This document shows positions 33,023 through 41,561 of a stretch of DNA of 49,635 bases, piece by piece (within the stretch, counting starts at the first letter, position 1; each line of letters starts with the position of its first letter). The position numbers were made by a program, and so were the translations under genes. Source of the stretch: Aigarchaeota archaeon. Lineage in GTDB: Archaea; Thermoproteota; Nitrososphaeria_A; Caldarchaeales; Wolframiiraptoraceae. Below the pieces are notes generated by a model. The model did not search any database and was not told where the DNA came from. It saw only the letters and a program-made list of their open reading frames with translations. The stretch is from assembly GCA_025058515.1 (NCBI GenBank), contig JANXDW010000029.1, forward strand, positions 1 through 49,635, given 5' to 3'.

Positions 33023-34894
33023 ATGAAAATAGGTGGATATAGTGGCAAATTTCTAATAGTGAACCTCGATAAGGAGAAAGTTCTTACAGAACCTCTCAAT
33101 ATGGCTTATGCTAGATCCTATCTAGGCGGTAAAGGTGTAGGTGCTAGATACCTATTAGACTACATCGACCCGAAAGTCGATCCACTCAGCCCAGAAAACA
33201 TATTCATGGTCTGGACGTGTCCAGCAAACGGTACCAATGCTCCAGCTTCTGGCAAATATCCTATAATAACCAAGTCACCTCTCACGAATATATGGTTAGA
33301 TTCTCATTCTGGCGGTGCTGTAGGCGCAGAGTTAAAGTATGCAGGATTCGATGGCATCATGATTACAGGTAGAGCACAAGAACCATCATACATATACATT
33401 GACGACAATTATGTTAGTATTAGAAAAGCTAAACATCTCTGGGGCAAGAAGATAAGTGAGACTAGAGAAGCGATTAAAGAAGAGCTTGGAGATCCTTCAG
33501 TTAAAGTACTGGCGATCGGGCCTGCTGGAGAGAAGTTGATAAGATTTGCGAACGTTGACTCTGAGGGTAGACAGCATGGTAGAGGTGGGGGTGGAGCTGT
33601 ACTCGGCTCTAAGAACATTAAGGCTATAGCTGTAAGAGGTACAGGATCTGTTGAGGTCGCATATCCAGAAGAATTCATGAAAGCTTGTGAAGAGATGAAT
33701 AGACTAGATATATTCGAGAACCCTGAAGCACAATTTGGGATCAAATGGGGTTCGATAGCCTTGATGTGGCCTATTCAAGAAGTCGGTGCATTACCTACTA
33801 GAAATTATACTGATGGGAGATTCGAGCATTCTTCAAGTATCGATGCAAACGTTCTCTTAAAACATTCTATAAAGAGAGGTGCATGCTTCTCTTGCCCGAT
33901 CGGTTGTCACAACTATGTCTTGATAGATTATGGTCCATGGGCTGGAACCTTGGTAGAGGGTCCTGAGTATGAGACTGCAGATTTGATAGGAGCCAATACT
34001 GGAACATCTAGATTCGATGCGATCGCTAAAGCAAATAAACTCTGCGACGAGTATGGTCTAGACACGATTACAACTGGCTCTGTAGTCGCATGGGCTATGG
34101 AGTTGTTTGAAAGAGGATTGCTCACACTTGATGAGACGGGAGGGCTAGACCTTAGATTTGGTAATGCAGAGGCTTTGGTCTCATTGATAGAGAAGATTGC
34201 GAACAGGGAAGGGCTGGGAGATATTCTAGCAGAAGGAACTAGAATTGCAAGTCAGAAGATTGGAAAGAATAGTGAGAGGTTCGCTGTTCACGTTAAAGGA
34301 TTGGAGATCCCAGCTTATGAGCCGAGAGCTTCACCTGCTATGGGTTTAACATACTCAATAGCGGATAGAGGTGGATGCCACTTGAGATCTTGGCCTATTG
34401 GTCCAGAATGTTTAAACGCCTACTGGCTTGGAGCCACACCTATAAAATTAGATCGATGGAGCCCTGAGAATAAAGCTATCGTCGTCGCTCAGCAAGAACA
34501 TCAGTATGCTGCTAAGTTTGCAATAGGAATATGCGACTTCTGCTGTTGGGATAATCAGAGATTAGCAAATATTCTATGGACTGTAACCGGGTTTAATGAA
34601 TACAAGGATGTTAGAAATTTTGAGCTTGCGGGAGAGAGGATAACCAACTTGATAAGATTGCTAAATGTAAGATTCGGTGTAACTGCAAAAGATGATAAGC
34701 TTCCACCTAGAATACATCAAGATCCTCTCAAGACTGGTCCGGCTGCAGGTAGAGTCTTGAAAGAAGAAGACTTTGAATACATGAAGAAAGATTACTACAA
34801 GATCCGTGGATGGGATGAGGAAGGAAGACCTACCGTTGAGAAGTTGAAAGAACTAGGGATGAATGATGTCTTAGGATATGTAACGTGGAGGTGA
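33023..34894 (+). CDS. Aldehyde:ferredoxin oxidoreductase (tungsten pterin)
   Basis: A 623-residue member of the AOR family, oxidising an aldehyde to a carboxylate with ferredoxin. N-terminal YSGKFLIVNLDKEKV and GGKGVGARYLLDYI, the pterin-binding region SPLTNIWLDSHSGG, and the cluster-binding cysteines CFSCPIGC plus a later Cys in GICDFCCWD fit the family. Length is normal. A ferredoxin gene follows in four bases. The exact substrate (formaldehyde, glyceraldehyde-3-phosphate, aromatic or aliphatic aldehydes) is not readable. The pterin cofactor would need the MoaD-like protein encoded nearby. Confidence 0.95.
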   Translation: MKIGGYSGKFLIVNLDKEKVLTEPLNMAYARSYLGGKGVGARYLLDYIDPKVDPLSPENIFMVWTCPANGTNAPASGKYPIITKSPLTNIWLDSHSGGAVGAELKYAGFDGIMITGRAQEPSYIYIDDNYVSIRKAKHLWGKKISETREAIKEELGDPSVKVLAIGPAGEKLIRFANVDSEGRQHGRGGGGAVLGSKNIKAIAVRGTGSVEVAYPEEFMKACEEMNRLDIFENPEAQFGIKWGSIALMWPIQEVGALPTRNYTDGRFEHSSSIDANVLLKHSIKRGACFSCPIGCHNYVLIDYGPWAGTLVEGPEYETADLIGANTGTSRFDAIAKANKLCDEYGLDTITTGSVVAWAMELFERGLLTLDETGGLDLRFGNAEALVSLIEKIANREGLGDILAEGTRIASQKIGKNSERFAVHVKGLEIPAYEPRASPAMGLTYSIADRGGCHLRSWPIGPECLNAYWLGATPIKLDRWSPENKAIVVAQQEHQYAAKFAIGICDFCCWDNQRLANILWTVTGFNEYKDVRNFELAGERITNLIRLLNVRFGVTAKDDKLPPRIHQDPLKTGPAAGRVLKEEDFEYMKKDYYKIRGWDEEGRPTVEKLKELGMNDVLGYVTWR

Positions 34895-34898
34895 GAGG

Positions 34899-35414
34899 AT
34901 GAGTCTTGCATATATGCCTGAAAAGATCTTAGTAATAGATTTGGATAGATGCACTGGATGTGAAAGATGTACTCTAGCATGTAGTTTCAAAAAAGTTGGA
35001 AGATTCAATAGAACAGATAGTAGGATAAGAGTATTTTCATGGAAGGAGACAGGAGACTTTATTCCAGCAACATGCCTTCACTGTAATCCAGCACCATGTC
35101 AAGAAGCTTGTGGTGTTGGCGCAATCCATAGAGATGGAAGAACTGGAGCAGTCTACATAGACTACAAGACATGTATTAACTGTAAGGCATGTATGTTTGC
35201 ATGCCCGTATGGAGCGATAAGCATTGATGCTCAGGGAAGAGTTGTGAAATGCGATCTATGTGAAGGAAAGCCAGCATGTGTTGAAGCATGTTCTTTCAAT
35301 GCATTGAGATTTGAGAAGCCTGTAAAAGCAGTCGATAAGCTAGTCGTTGAATACGTAAAGTCTTTAAAAGCAGCAGGAGTAAGTAGAGGACCCTCAGCAC
35401 CTATAAGACCTTAA
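34899..35414 (+). CDS. Ferredoxin-type 4x[4Fe-4S] electron-transfer protein
   Basis: A 171-residue HycB-like ferredoxin with four cluster motifs: CTGCERCTLAC, CLHCNPAPCQEAC, CINCKACMFACP and CDLCEGKPACVEAC, each pairing across domains as in DMSO reductase B-type subunits. It starts four bases after the AOR gene, with GAGAGG before its ATG, and is the likely electron acceptor of AOR. It lacks a Tat signal, so it is cytosolic. Confidence 0.95.
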   Translation: MSLAYMPEKILVIDLDRCTGCERCTLACSFKKVGRFNRTDSRIRVFSWKETGDFIPATCLHCNPAPCQEACGVGAIHRDGRTGAVYIDYKTCINCKACMFACPYGAISIDAQGRVVKCDLCEGKPACVEACSFNALRFEKPVKAVDKLVVEYVKSLKAAGVSRGPSAPIRP

Positions 35415-35419
35415 GATAA

Positions 35420-36700
35420 CTATCCAACTACTTCTATATTTTTTTCCATATCTTGAAACTCGCTCAAACCTATTCTCTCTCGTATTGCATTGATGAATAT
35501 TGTTGATTTATATGATGCCAACCATGGGCTCACAGCTTGCCATCCAATAATATTTTCTTGACGGTTTTCTTGACAGATTAGTAAACTAACAGGATGATGC
35601 CCTATCCCTGGAACCTTATATCTAATCATTTTCTTGCTGGTCTTTAGACCAAGTTCTTTAGCTTCTTTAGTATTCAAACCAATCTTAACTATTGATGTAT
35701 TGAATACTTCGATATACTGCATTGGGATAAATCCATTATATGATGTACTGATGTTTACACAGTTTTTTCCAGCGATCTCGGCCATGGAGACGGCGAGCGT
35801 GCCCAATGGTCTATATGTTTCTTTTTTGGTAAAGTAATCTATGGATGTTGCACAATCTCCAACTGCGTAAACATCTGGTATTGAGGTCTCAAGCCTCTCA
35901 TCTGTTTTTATAGCTCTCTTAACACCTAGCTTTATATCCGTTCTTAACGCTAAACGATTCTCAGGTTTAACGCCTAGCGTGAAGAAGACTACATCTGCTA
36001 GATAGCGGTCCCCATTAATAACTACCTTCTTAACAATCTTTCTATTCTTTCTATCTCCTACGAGCTTCTCAATACTCGATTCCGTTATTATCTTCACCCC
36101 TCTACTCATCAGTTTACCTACTAGATAACTAGATATCTCTTCTTCAAATATTGTCAACCCAACTCCAGGCAGCTTATCTATCAACGTTACATCTAACCCT
36201 CTTGCTCTTAATGCTTCAGATAATAGTAGACCAACTAACCCTGCACCAGTGATGATGGCTTTCATTCCTACTTTAATATACTTATTTATTGATGTTGCAT
36301 CGTTGAGCTCGTTGAATGTGAAGACCCCTATCTTATCAATCCCTTCTATATTGGGTATGATGGGTTTACTGCCTACCGCTAGAATTAACTTGTTGAAAGT
36401 ATACTCTGAATCTTTATGAGGAGACTTAACTTTAATGAGCTTTCGTTTAAGATCTATTTTACCAACTTCAGTAGATGGTGTGAAGCTTATCTTCAAATTA
36501 TCGAGGTCTGGATATATTTTAAAGAAGTCGATCGGCAGCTCTTTCTTCAATACATGATGTAGAGCCATCTTAGTATACGTAAACGGGTCTTTTGTAATTA
36601 TTAAGACTGAACGGTCTTTATCATTTTCTTTAATGATTGTTGCAGCTTTCACACCTGCTGGACCACTACCGATAACCACTATATCATATTGTGTCTTCAT
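35420..36700 (-). CDS. FAD-dependent pyridine-nucleotide oxidoreductase
   Basis: A 426-residue class II oxidoreductase of the NADH oxidase/rubredoxin reductase group. FAD-binding IGSGPAGVKAA at the start, a second Rossmann fold with GAGLVGLLLSE near 150, and the FAD ribityl signature VYAVGDCAT near 290. It lacks the CxxxxC disulfide pair of lipoamide dehydrogenases. It faces the ferredoxin with five bases between, and probably moves electrons between NAD(P)H and ferredoxin or a related acceptor; partner by inference from position. Confidence 0.88.
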   Translation of the reverse strand: MKTQYDIVVIGSGPAGVKAATIIKENDKDRSVLIITKDPFTYTKMALHHVLKKELPIDFFKIYPDLDNLKISFTPSTEVGKIDLKRKLIKVKSPHKDSEYTFNKLILAVGSKPIIPNIEGIDKIGVFTFNELNDATSINKYIKVGMKAIITGAGLVGLLLSEALRARGLDVTLIDKLPGVGLTIFEEEISSYLVGKLMSRGVKIITESSIEKLVGDRKNRKIVKKVVINGDRYLADVVFFTLGVKPENRLALRTDIKLGVKRAIKTDERLETSIPDVYAVGDCATSIDYFTKKETYRPLGTLAVSMAEIAGKNCVNISTSYNGFIPMQYIEVFNTSIVKIGLNTKEAKELGLKTSKKMIRYKVPGIGHHPVSLLICQENRQENIIGWQAVSPWLASYKSTIFINAIRERIGLSEFQDMEKNIEVVG

Positions 36701-36839
36701 TTTACATCTAAAGAATAATATTAAATTAGAAATAAGGATTACTAATATATGATGGTGACTTATAGAGAAATTGAAAACAGCAGTATCTCATACATAGTGT
36801 TTAATAAGAGTTATAAGCTAGAATTGAGATAGATAACCT

Positions 36840-37130
36840 GTGACAGATAATTTAGTTAAGTTAAGGATAATCGGTGTAACAGACCACATTATTGAGAGGG
36901 TTCACAATATCGATTCAGAGACACCTTTATACGATGTTCTTAAAGAAGCTTTGAAAGATTGGGGGGACATGATCCAAAAGATATCGGATAGGATCATAAA
37001 AGGAACTTTCATCTTGATAATCAATGGTTTAACCATCTATAGGTTTAGCGATATTAGAGATATAAAGATTAAGCCTGGAGATGAGGTTGCGATAATGCCT
37101 GTAGTCTTCGGAGGATGTAAGCAACTATAA
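36840..37130 (+). CDS. MoaD/ThiS-like ubiquitin-fold protein with extended C-terminus
   Basis: A 96-residue beta-grasp protein similar to MoaD (molybdopterin synthase small subunit) or ThiS. The last strand KPGDEVAIMPVVFGG ends in the required Gly-Gly, but four residues, CKQL, follow before the stop. MoaD and ThiS must end in Gly-Gly to be adenylated, so either the tail is trimmed or the protein has another role. GTG at 36840 is the start. The neighbouring AOR uses a metal-pterin cofactor, so a role in pterin synthesis fits. Confidence 0.75.
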   Translation: MTDNLVKLRIIGVTDHIIERVHNIDSETPLYDVLKEALKDWGDMIQKISDRIIKGTFILIINGLTIYRFSDIRDIKIKPGDEVAIMPVVFGGCKQL

Positions 37131-37144
37131 AGAGATAAGATTTC

Positions 37145-37162
37145 ATGTAGCTCACTCTACAT
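37145..37162. repeat. Inverted repeat after the MoaD-like gene
   Basis: ATGTAG-CTCACT-CTACAT is a perfect 6-6-6 hairpin about 15 bases after the MoaD-like stop. Its arm resembles another repeat at 18022. There is no T-run right after it, so terminator function is weakly supported. Confidence 0.35.
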
Positions 37163-37300
37163 AAGATTTCTAGTCTTTACTTACATTTATCTGGAAGAAC
37201 GTATTTTTCTAAGATTATGTAGAGAAACTTCAAGACCTTCTATGAGTAAATAAGTTTCAATGATGTGATTAATCGTTGATCGAGATTACATTAGATGATG

Positions 37301-37390
37301 CGGGCCCGGTGGGACTTGAACCCACGACCCCCGGCTTTCTCGAGAATAGTATAGGAGGCCGGCGCCATATCCGTACTAGGCCACGGGCCC
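37301..37390 (-). tRNA. tRNA-Arg (anticodon CCU) with a 15-nt intron
   Basis: Reading the minus strand from 37390: acceptor GGGCCCG pairing with CGGGCCC, discriminator G at 37301, D arm GCCT...TGGC with loop AGTACGGATA, anticodon stem CCGGC/GCCGG and T arm GTGGG-TTCAAGT-CCCAC. The anticodon loop is 22 bases instead of 7. Placing the intron at the canonical 37/38 site gives loop CTCCTA-A, anticodon CCU (Arg), and intron at 37337-37351. CCA is not encoded. A TATA-like TAAATATA at 37424-37431 lies about 35 bases before the 5' end. High GC in the stems suits a thermophile. Confidence 0.9.
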
Positions 37391-37904
37391 ACATTATCTT
37401 CACTATAATTCTAGCTGAGAGATTATATTTAGATTTTCATATTCACTGTATATTTTAAGCTCTCTATTTTTCAGAGAAGTTTATTTCTTCATAAGGTTTA
37501 TGGCATCTGAGTATATTGTACTTAAGTTAATTATTATTTTCCCTATGTTGATTTTATCTCACTTCATGAATAGCATAACTAAAGGTTGTGTAGTTTATTT
37601 CTACGGTTATCAATAATGTAGAGGGCGATGTTCAGATTGTTACCAGAGTCCTAGAGTCTTAGTTACCGAGAATCTGAAGATCACTATTCAGATTATCATG
37701 ATGATTACGTTCAAAAGGATCTAAAATATCAAATTTCCTTAGGCAACTTCTCAGCTAGCTCATATTCTACTGCAGTTTGCATGAACTTTTAGTTTTTATA
37801 ATTTTATTAGAATATTCGATGTACTCATAAGCGTTTTAATTAAAGTGGGTAATAGGTATAAGGTTTAAAAATGGGAGGCCGAGTTAGTTATCTGATAAGG
37901 TGGA
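37391..37904. other. 514-base intergenic region
   Basis: Holds the tRNA promoter on its left and the promoter of the dehydrogenase gene on its right (TTTAAAAA at 37863-37870, 35-42 bases before the ATG at 37905). The middle has no good reading frame. It contains an inverted repeat AATCTGA / TCAGATT (37671-37677 and 37688-37694) with a further TTCAGATT at 37631, and a partial C-box sequence without a matching D box. No gene or RNA can be supported. Confidence 0.5.
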
Positions 37905-39329
37905 ATGAATAAGAACGATGTTGTTAGAGATTTACGGAAGATTGTTGGAAGCGGTAACATAGAAGATGATGAGTTAATACTCAAACTTTATACCAGGTCT
38001 GCTTCTAATATAGATGGTTCAGCGATCGCTGTAGTCTTTCCAAGATCGAGTGAAGAGGTTTCTAATATTGTAAGATACTGTTATAAGAATGACATAAAGA
38101 TATATCCACAAGGTTCTGCAAGCGAGTTAGTAGGCTCTTCTACACCATACTCAGATGGTATCGTGCTATCATTTGAGAAGATGAACAAAGTTAAAGAAGT
38201 CAGCATTTTAGATTCATACGTAATAACTGAGCCTGGAATAAGATTATTTGAGCTAAATCAGCTTTTAGCAAAATATGGTTACATGTTTCCAGTAGACCCA
38301 GCGTCAGTCAAGTCTGCATCTGTAGGAGGAGCTATCAATAATGATAGTGGAGGGATGATGGGTGCAAGGTATGGTACAGTTAAGAACTGGGTATTAGAGC
38401 TCGAGCTGGTTATACCTGATGAGCATGGGACGATCCTAAGAGTAGGGTCTAAGACGATGAAGTATAGAGGTGGTTACGATCTCGTTAGATTAATCGTTGG
38501 TAGCGAGGGCACTCTAGCAATAACTACTAGTGCAACCTTAAGGATAACGCCAATACCTGAGAACATCGTTACGATAGGAGGCTTCTTTCAGGATATGAGA
38601 GACTTGATGGAAACCGTTATAGATGTTAAGACGAAGGGTATCGAGTTATTCGTAATGGAGTTCATAGATGATAAGACTGTAGAGTCTGCATGTAGGACGA
38701 TGAACTTAAAGATAAAAGGTGAAGGTCACTACCTACTAACCAGTATTGCTGTTGCAAGAGAAGCTTCAGAAAGAGTTCTATCAACTTTAGAGAGCTTGTA
38801 TAGATCTCATAATGTCGTCCAATTGTACAAGGCTAGAAGTCAAGAAGAGGCTGAGAAGATGGGGCTCCTCGATATTAGGAGAGCCCTCTACCCTCTAGCG
38901 ATGAAAATAGCACATGAATCTCGTAGAGATCCTAGAAGTAAGATGTTTGTAGAGATGGAAGATATCTCTGTTCCACCTTCAAAGCTTATAGAAGCAGTAA
39001 ATAGATTGAGAAGCTTAGAAGCTAGTTTTGGAATACCTATGGTGATCGGCGGTCACGTAGGTGATGGAAATATACATCCTATCGTATGGGTTGAAGAGAC
39101 CGATAGAGATAAGCTCAAAACCTTCTATGAAATGATCAAGGAGATTAGGAGGATAGGAACTGAGCTTGGTGGAACATTTAGCTCAGAGCATGGAGTTGGA
39201 ATCAAGAAGAAAGAGAGGCTTGTTGAAGAGTTTGAATTTAAGAAGAGTTTAAAAAGCTTGGAGGTTATGAAGGAGGTTAAGAAGATCTTCGACCCGAAAG
39301 GTATCCTAAACCCTGGTAAGATGTTCTAG
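37905..39329 (+). CDS. FAD-linked glycolate/lactate-type dehydrogenase (GlcD-like)
   Basis: A 474-residue vanillyl-alcohol-oxidase-type flavoprotein. The FAD domain contains YPQGSASELVGSSTPY and SVGGAINNDSGGMMGARYG, and the C-terminal cap carries GGHVGDGNIHP and SSEHGVGIKKKERL, which are hallmarks of GlcD/D-lactate dehydrogenases. Its electrons should go to the iron-sulfur partner encoded directly after it. The substrate (glycolate, D-lactate or another 2-hydroxyacid) is not determined. Start ATG at 37905 with AAGGTGG directly before. Confidence 0.92.
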   Translation: MNKNDVVRDLRKIVGSGNIEDDELILKLYTRSASNIDGSAIAVVFPRSSEEVSNIVRYCYKNDIKIYPQGSASELVGSSTPYSDGIVLSFEKMNKVKEVSILDSYVITEPGIRLFELNQLLAKYGYMFPVDPASVKSASVGGAINNDSGGMMGARYGTVKNWVLELELVIPDEHGTILRVGSKTMKYRGGYDLVRLIVGSEGTLAITTSATLRITPIPENIVTIGGFFQDMRDLMETVIDVKTKGIELFVMEFIDDKTVESACRTMNLKIKGEGHYLLTSIAVAREASERVLSTLESLYRSHNVVQLYKARSQEEAEKMGLLDIRRALYPLAMKIAHESRRDPRSKMFVEMEDISVPPSKLIEAVNRLRSLEASFGIPMVIGGHVGDGNIHPIVWVEETDRDKLKTFYEMIKEIRRIGTELGGTFSSEHGVGIKKKERLVEEFEFKKSLKSLEVMKEVKKIFDPKGILNPGKMF

Positions 39330-39338
39330 GTGATCGAT

Positions 39339-39662
39339 ATGTTCGGGGAGAGAATCTCTGAAGAAGTCTTTATGAGAGAGCTTTTAAAATGTTCATTCTG
39401 CGGATTCTGTGAATGGGTCTGCCCTACACTTAAAGCTGAAGAATCTAGATTGTACGGTCCTAGAGGAAGAGTAAACATCATCATATTCGCTATCAAGGAT
39501 GGTGTATGGACTGATCTAGGATTAAGATCAATCTTTAACTGTCTAGTATGTGGAGCTTGCAATACCCAGTGCCCCGCAGGGATTAAGATTAGTGAATACA
39601 TAAGATCTTTTAGATACTATTTAATATCCAGAGAGTTTAGACCATGTTTTATTGCAAAATAA
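39339..39662 (+). CDS. Iron-sulfur subunit, N-terminal half of GlcF type
   Basis: A 107-residue protein with two [4Fe-4S] motifs, CSFCGFCEWVCP and CLVCGACNTQCP, the arrangement found at the N-terminus of GlcF or HdrD. It ends soon after the second cluster, where a normal GlcF continues into CCG domains. The ATG at 39339 is favoured over GTG 39330, as AGGTG lies seven bases before it. It begins ten bases after the dehydrogenase stop and passes electrons between that enzyme and the CCG protein; by inference. Confidence 0.85.
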   Translation: MFGERISEEVFMRELLKCSFCGFCEWVCPTLKAEESRLYGPRGRVNIIIFAIKDGVWTDLGLRSIFNCLVCGACNTQCPAGIKISEYIRSFRYYLISREFRPCFIAK

Positions 39663-39718
39663 TCTTCAATCTAAATTCTTATTAAACTTCATGACTGGAA
39701 CATGTGAGGTGTTGATAT

Positions 39719-40675
39719 GTGGCTCCCCCGATAAAAGAGATCTTGAGAATAATTGTGGAGAATGTTATAAGAGTGGGTATGCCTATACCGGTCTCACGAA
39801 GGGTTGTTTTTAAATGGGCTGAGGGGTTAGGTTTAAAGAAAAATTCTGAGACAATACTATTCACAGGTACTCTTTACCAATTAGTCCCTTACATAACTTC
39901 TATTGTAGGTCGTCTAGAGTCTATAGAGAAGAGTAAGCTGAGCTCGCTCTTAATGAGTTTTGGTGCAAAGTTATCAGGTATAGCAGATAGGTTATTGGTG
40001 AGAACTCCGAGAGGAGAGATAGAGAGACAGTACGAGGTGCTGAGAAGAATCGTTGCTCTTTTAAAGAAGACAGATACTAGATTCGGCTACCTATATGAAG
40101 ACGATATGTATTCAGGAGCTCTACTATACGATATGGGGTTAGACAATTACTTTAGAGAGCATGCTGAGAAGGTGTATGATAGGTTGAAAGACCTAGGTGT
40201 AGAAACCTTGATCACAGTAGATCCTCATACAACATATATTATGAAAGAAGTTTATAGAGAAGTCTTACCTAGATACAGTTTAAAGGTTAAGAACTATTTA
40301 GAAGTACTTTCAAGCTCTGATTTAACACCTTATAGAATAATAAGAAAGGATGTCACTATACATGACCCATGCTATTATGCAAGGTATCTTAAGATTGTTG
40401 AAGAACCTCGTAAGCTTTTAAGAAGTGGTGGCATCAATATAATTGAAGCTAATAGAGTTAGAGAGTTGACATTCTGTTGTGGAGGTCCAATTGAATCTAT
40501 ATCGCCGACCTTGTCTAGAAGTGTGGCCCTAATGAGGATGGATGAGCTATCTACATCATGTAAGAATATCGTAGTAATGTGCCCAATATGTTATGCAAAC
40601 CTATCTAGAGTTAAAGCTGTTGATACCAACGTAGACGATATCTCTAACTATCTATATTCGATCTACTGTGAATAA
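39719..40675 (+). CDS. CCG-domain subunit, C-terminal half of GlcF type
   Basis: A 318-residue protein with a C-terminal CCG domain (HDPCYYARYL, then LTFCCGGPIES, then VVMCPICYANL), as in HdrB/HdrD and GlcF, where these cysteines bind an iron-sulfur cluster or act in disulfide or quinone chemistry. A first CCG region seems degenerate near 170 (VDPHTTYIMKE). GTG at 39719 has GAGGTG seven bases upstream. It is 56 bases after the iron-sulfur gene. Together they replace a single GlcF. Confidence 0.82.
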   Translation: MAPPIKEILRIIVENVIRVGMPIPVSRRVVFKWAEGLGLKKNSETILFTGTLYQLVPYITSIVGRLESIEKSKLSSLLMSFGAKLSGIADRLLVRTPRGEIERQYEVLRRIVALLKKTDTRFGYLYEDDMYSGALLYDMGLDNYFREHAEKVYDRLKDLGVETLITVDPHTTYIMKEVYREVLPRYSLKVKNYLEVLSSSDLTPYRIIRKDVTIHDPCYYARYLKIVEEPRKLLRSGGINIIEANRVRELTFCCGGPIESISPTLSRSVALMRMDELSTSCKNIVVMCPICYANLSRVKAVDTNVDDISNYLYSIYCE

Positions 40676-40750
40676 TATACTCAAGAGATTATTCTAGAAA
40701 AGTTCAGAGACAAATTACTAGATACGACCTAGTCTTTCAGTAAGACTCGA

Positions 40751-41560
40751 TTAATATGAGATGTATCTTAGTATTGTTAACGCTACTGTTGCACCGACTA
40801 GTGTTGCTATGAAGTTTACTGTGTGTGTATCTATAAGCTTGAATCCTTTAAGATGTTCTGCAGATTTTCCACAATGATGTGGAGATTCTGTAAGTTTTCC
40901 ACATACTGTACATCTATATTTAGCTTGAATGCTTGCACCTAGAAGACTATCGATAGTCATCCCTACTAAACCAGAAGAATAGACTGTGACTGCGACTTCA
41001 TTAACTGGTAGCCTCTTCTGTACTAGTGAAGTTAAAAGAGTTAGTATTGTCAATCCAGCGAGTCCTCCTAGATAGCCTAGAGGGGTTACGGCTCCAGGTG
41101 TTCCAGGCTTAACCTCTTTCATGTTTGTTATAAGCCTAGGCATCTTAGGATATAGTAGACCGATCTCTGTTGCGAGAGTATCTGCAAATGCAGATGAGAT
41201 AGCTCCTAGATATACTGCAAAGAATAGTTCTTCATGAGTAGATAGACCTGCCATGACTGCGGCAACGGTTGCTACACCACCATTTGCTATAACATTTCTC
41301 CAACCTCTTACCCCATCTTCCTTATTCTGTAAATTTTTCACTCTCCTCACTCTAATCTTTGTGAAGACTACTGAGATTAGGTAGAATGTAAGCAATGCTA
41401 GAAAATATTCTCTTCCACCAAAGACGTATATCAAGTATCCGACTATTGATGATGTTATTATACCTCCTATATCAACGAACCTGAATCTTAGAGATAATAT
41501 GAATATCACTGTCAATACCGCCAAGGCTTCTAGATGAGTAAACAGGTCTAAATAGGTCAA
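40751..41560 (-). CDS. DUF92-family integral membrane protein
   Basis: A 269-residue polytopic protein of the DUF92 family, which includes a plant phytyl-phosphate kinase (VTE6) and TMEM19. Landmarks are RGWRNVIANGGVATVAAVMA, SAFADTLATEIGLLYPKMPR and GAVTPLGYLGGLAG. A short Cys/His insert (CTVCGKLTESPHHCG) lies between the last helices and may bind zinc. The lipid-phosphate-kinase role is only suggested by VTE6. The gene starts one base after the HisRS stop, so the two are co-transcribed. Confidence 0.85.
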   Translation of the reverse strand: MTYLDLFTHLEALAVLTVIFILSLRFRFVDIGGIITSSIVGYLIYVFGGREYFLALLTFYLISVVFTKIRVRRVKNLQNKEDGVRGWRNVIANGGVATVAAVMAGLSTHEELFFAVYLGAISSAFADTLATEIGLLYPKMPRLITNMKEVKPGTPGAVTPLGYLGGLAGLTILTLLTSLVQKRLPVNEVAVTVYSSGLVGMTIDSLLGASIQAKYRCTVCGKLTESPHHCGKSAEHLKGFKLIDTHTVNFIATLVGATVALTILRYISY

Positions 41561-41561
41561 T

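Noticed and set aside
32856-33026. 56-codon frame ahead of the aldehyde oxidoreductase, overlapping its start by ATGA
   Set aside because: It starts at a GTG with a weak ribosome site, and the TATA box of the oxidoreductase (32989-32998) lies inside it, which predicts a leaderless transcript starting after most of it. Kept as a possibility only.
37630-37720. C-box-like ATGATGA-type sequence near 37700
   Set aside because: No CTGA D box at the right distance on either strand and no terminal stem.
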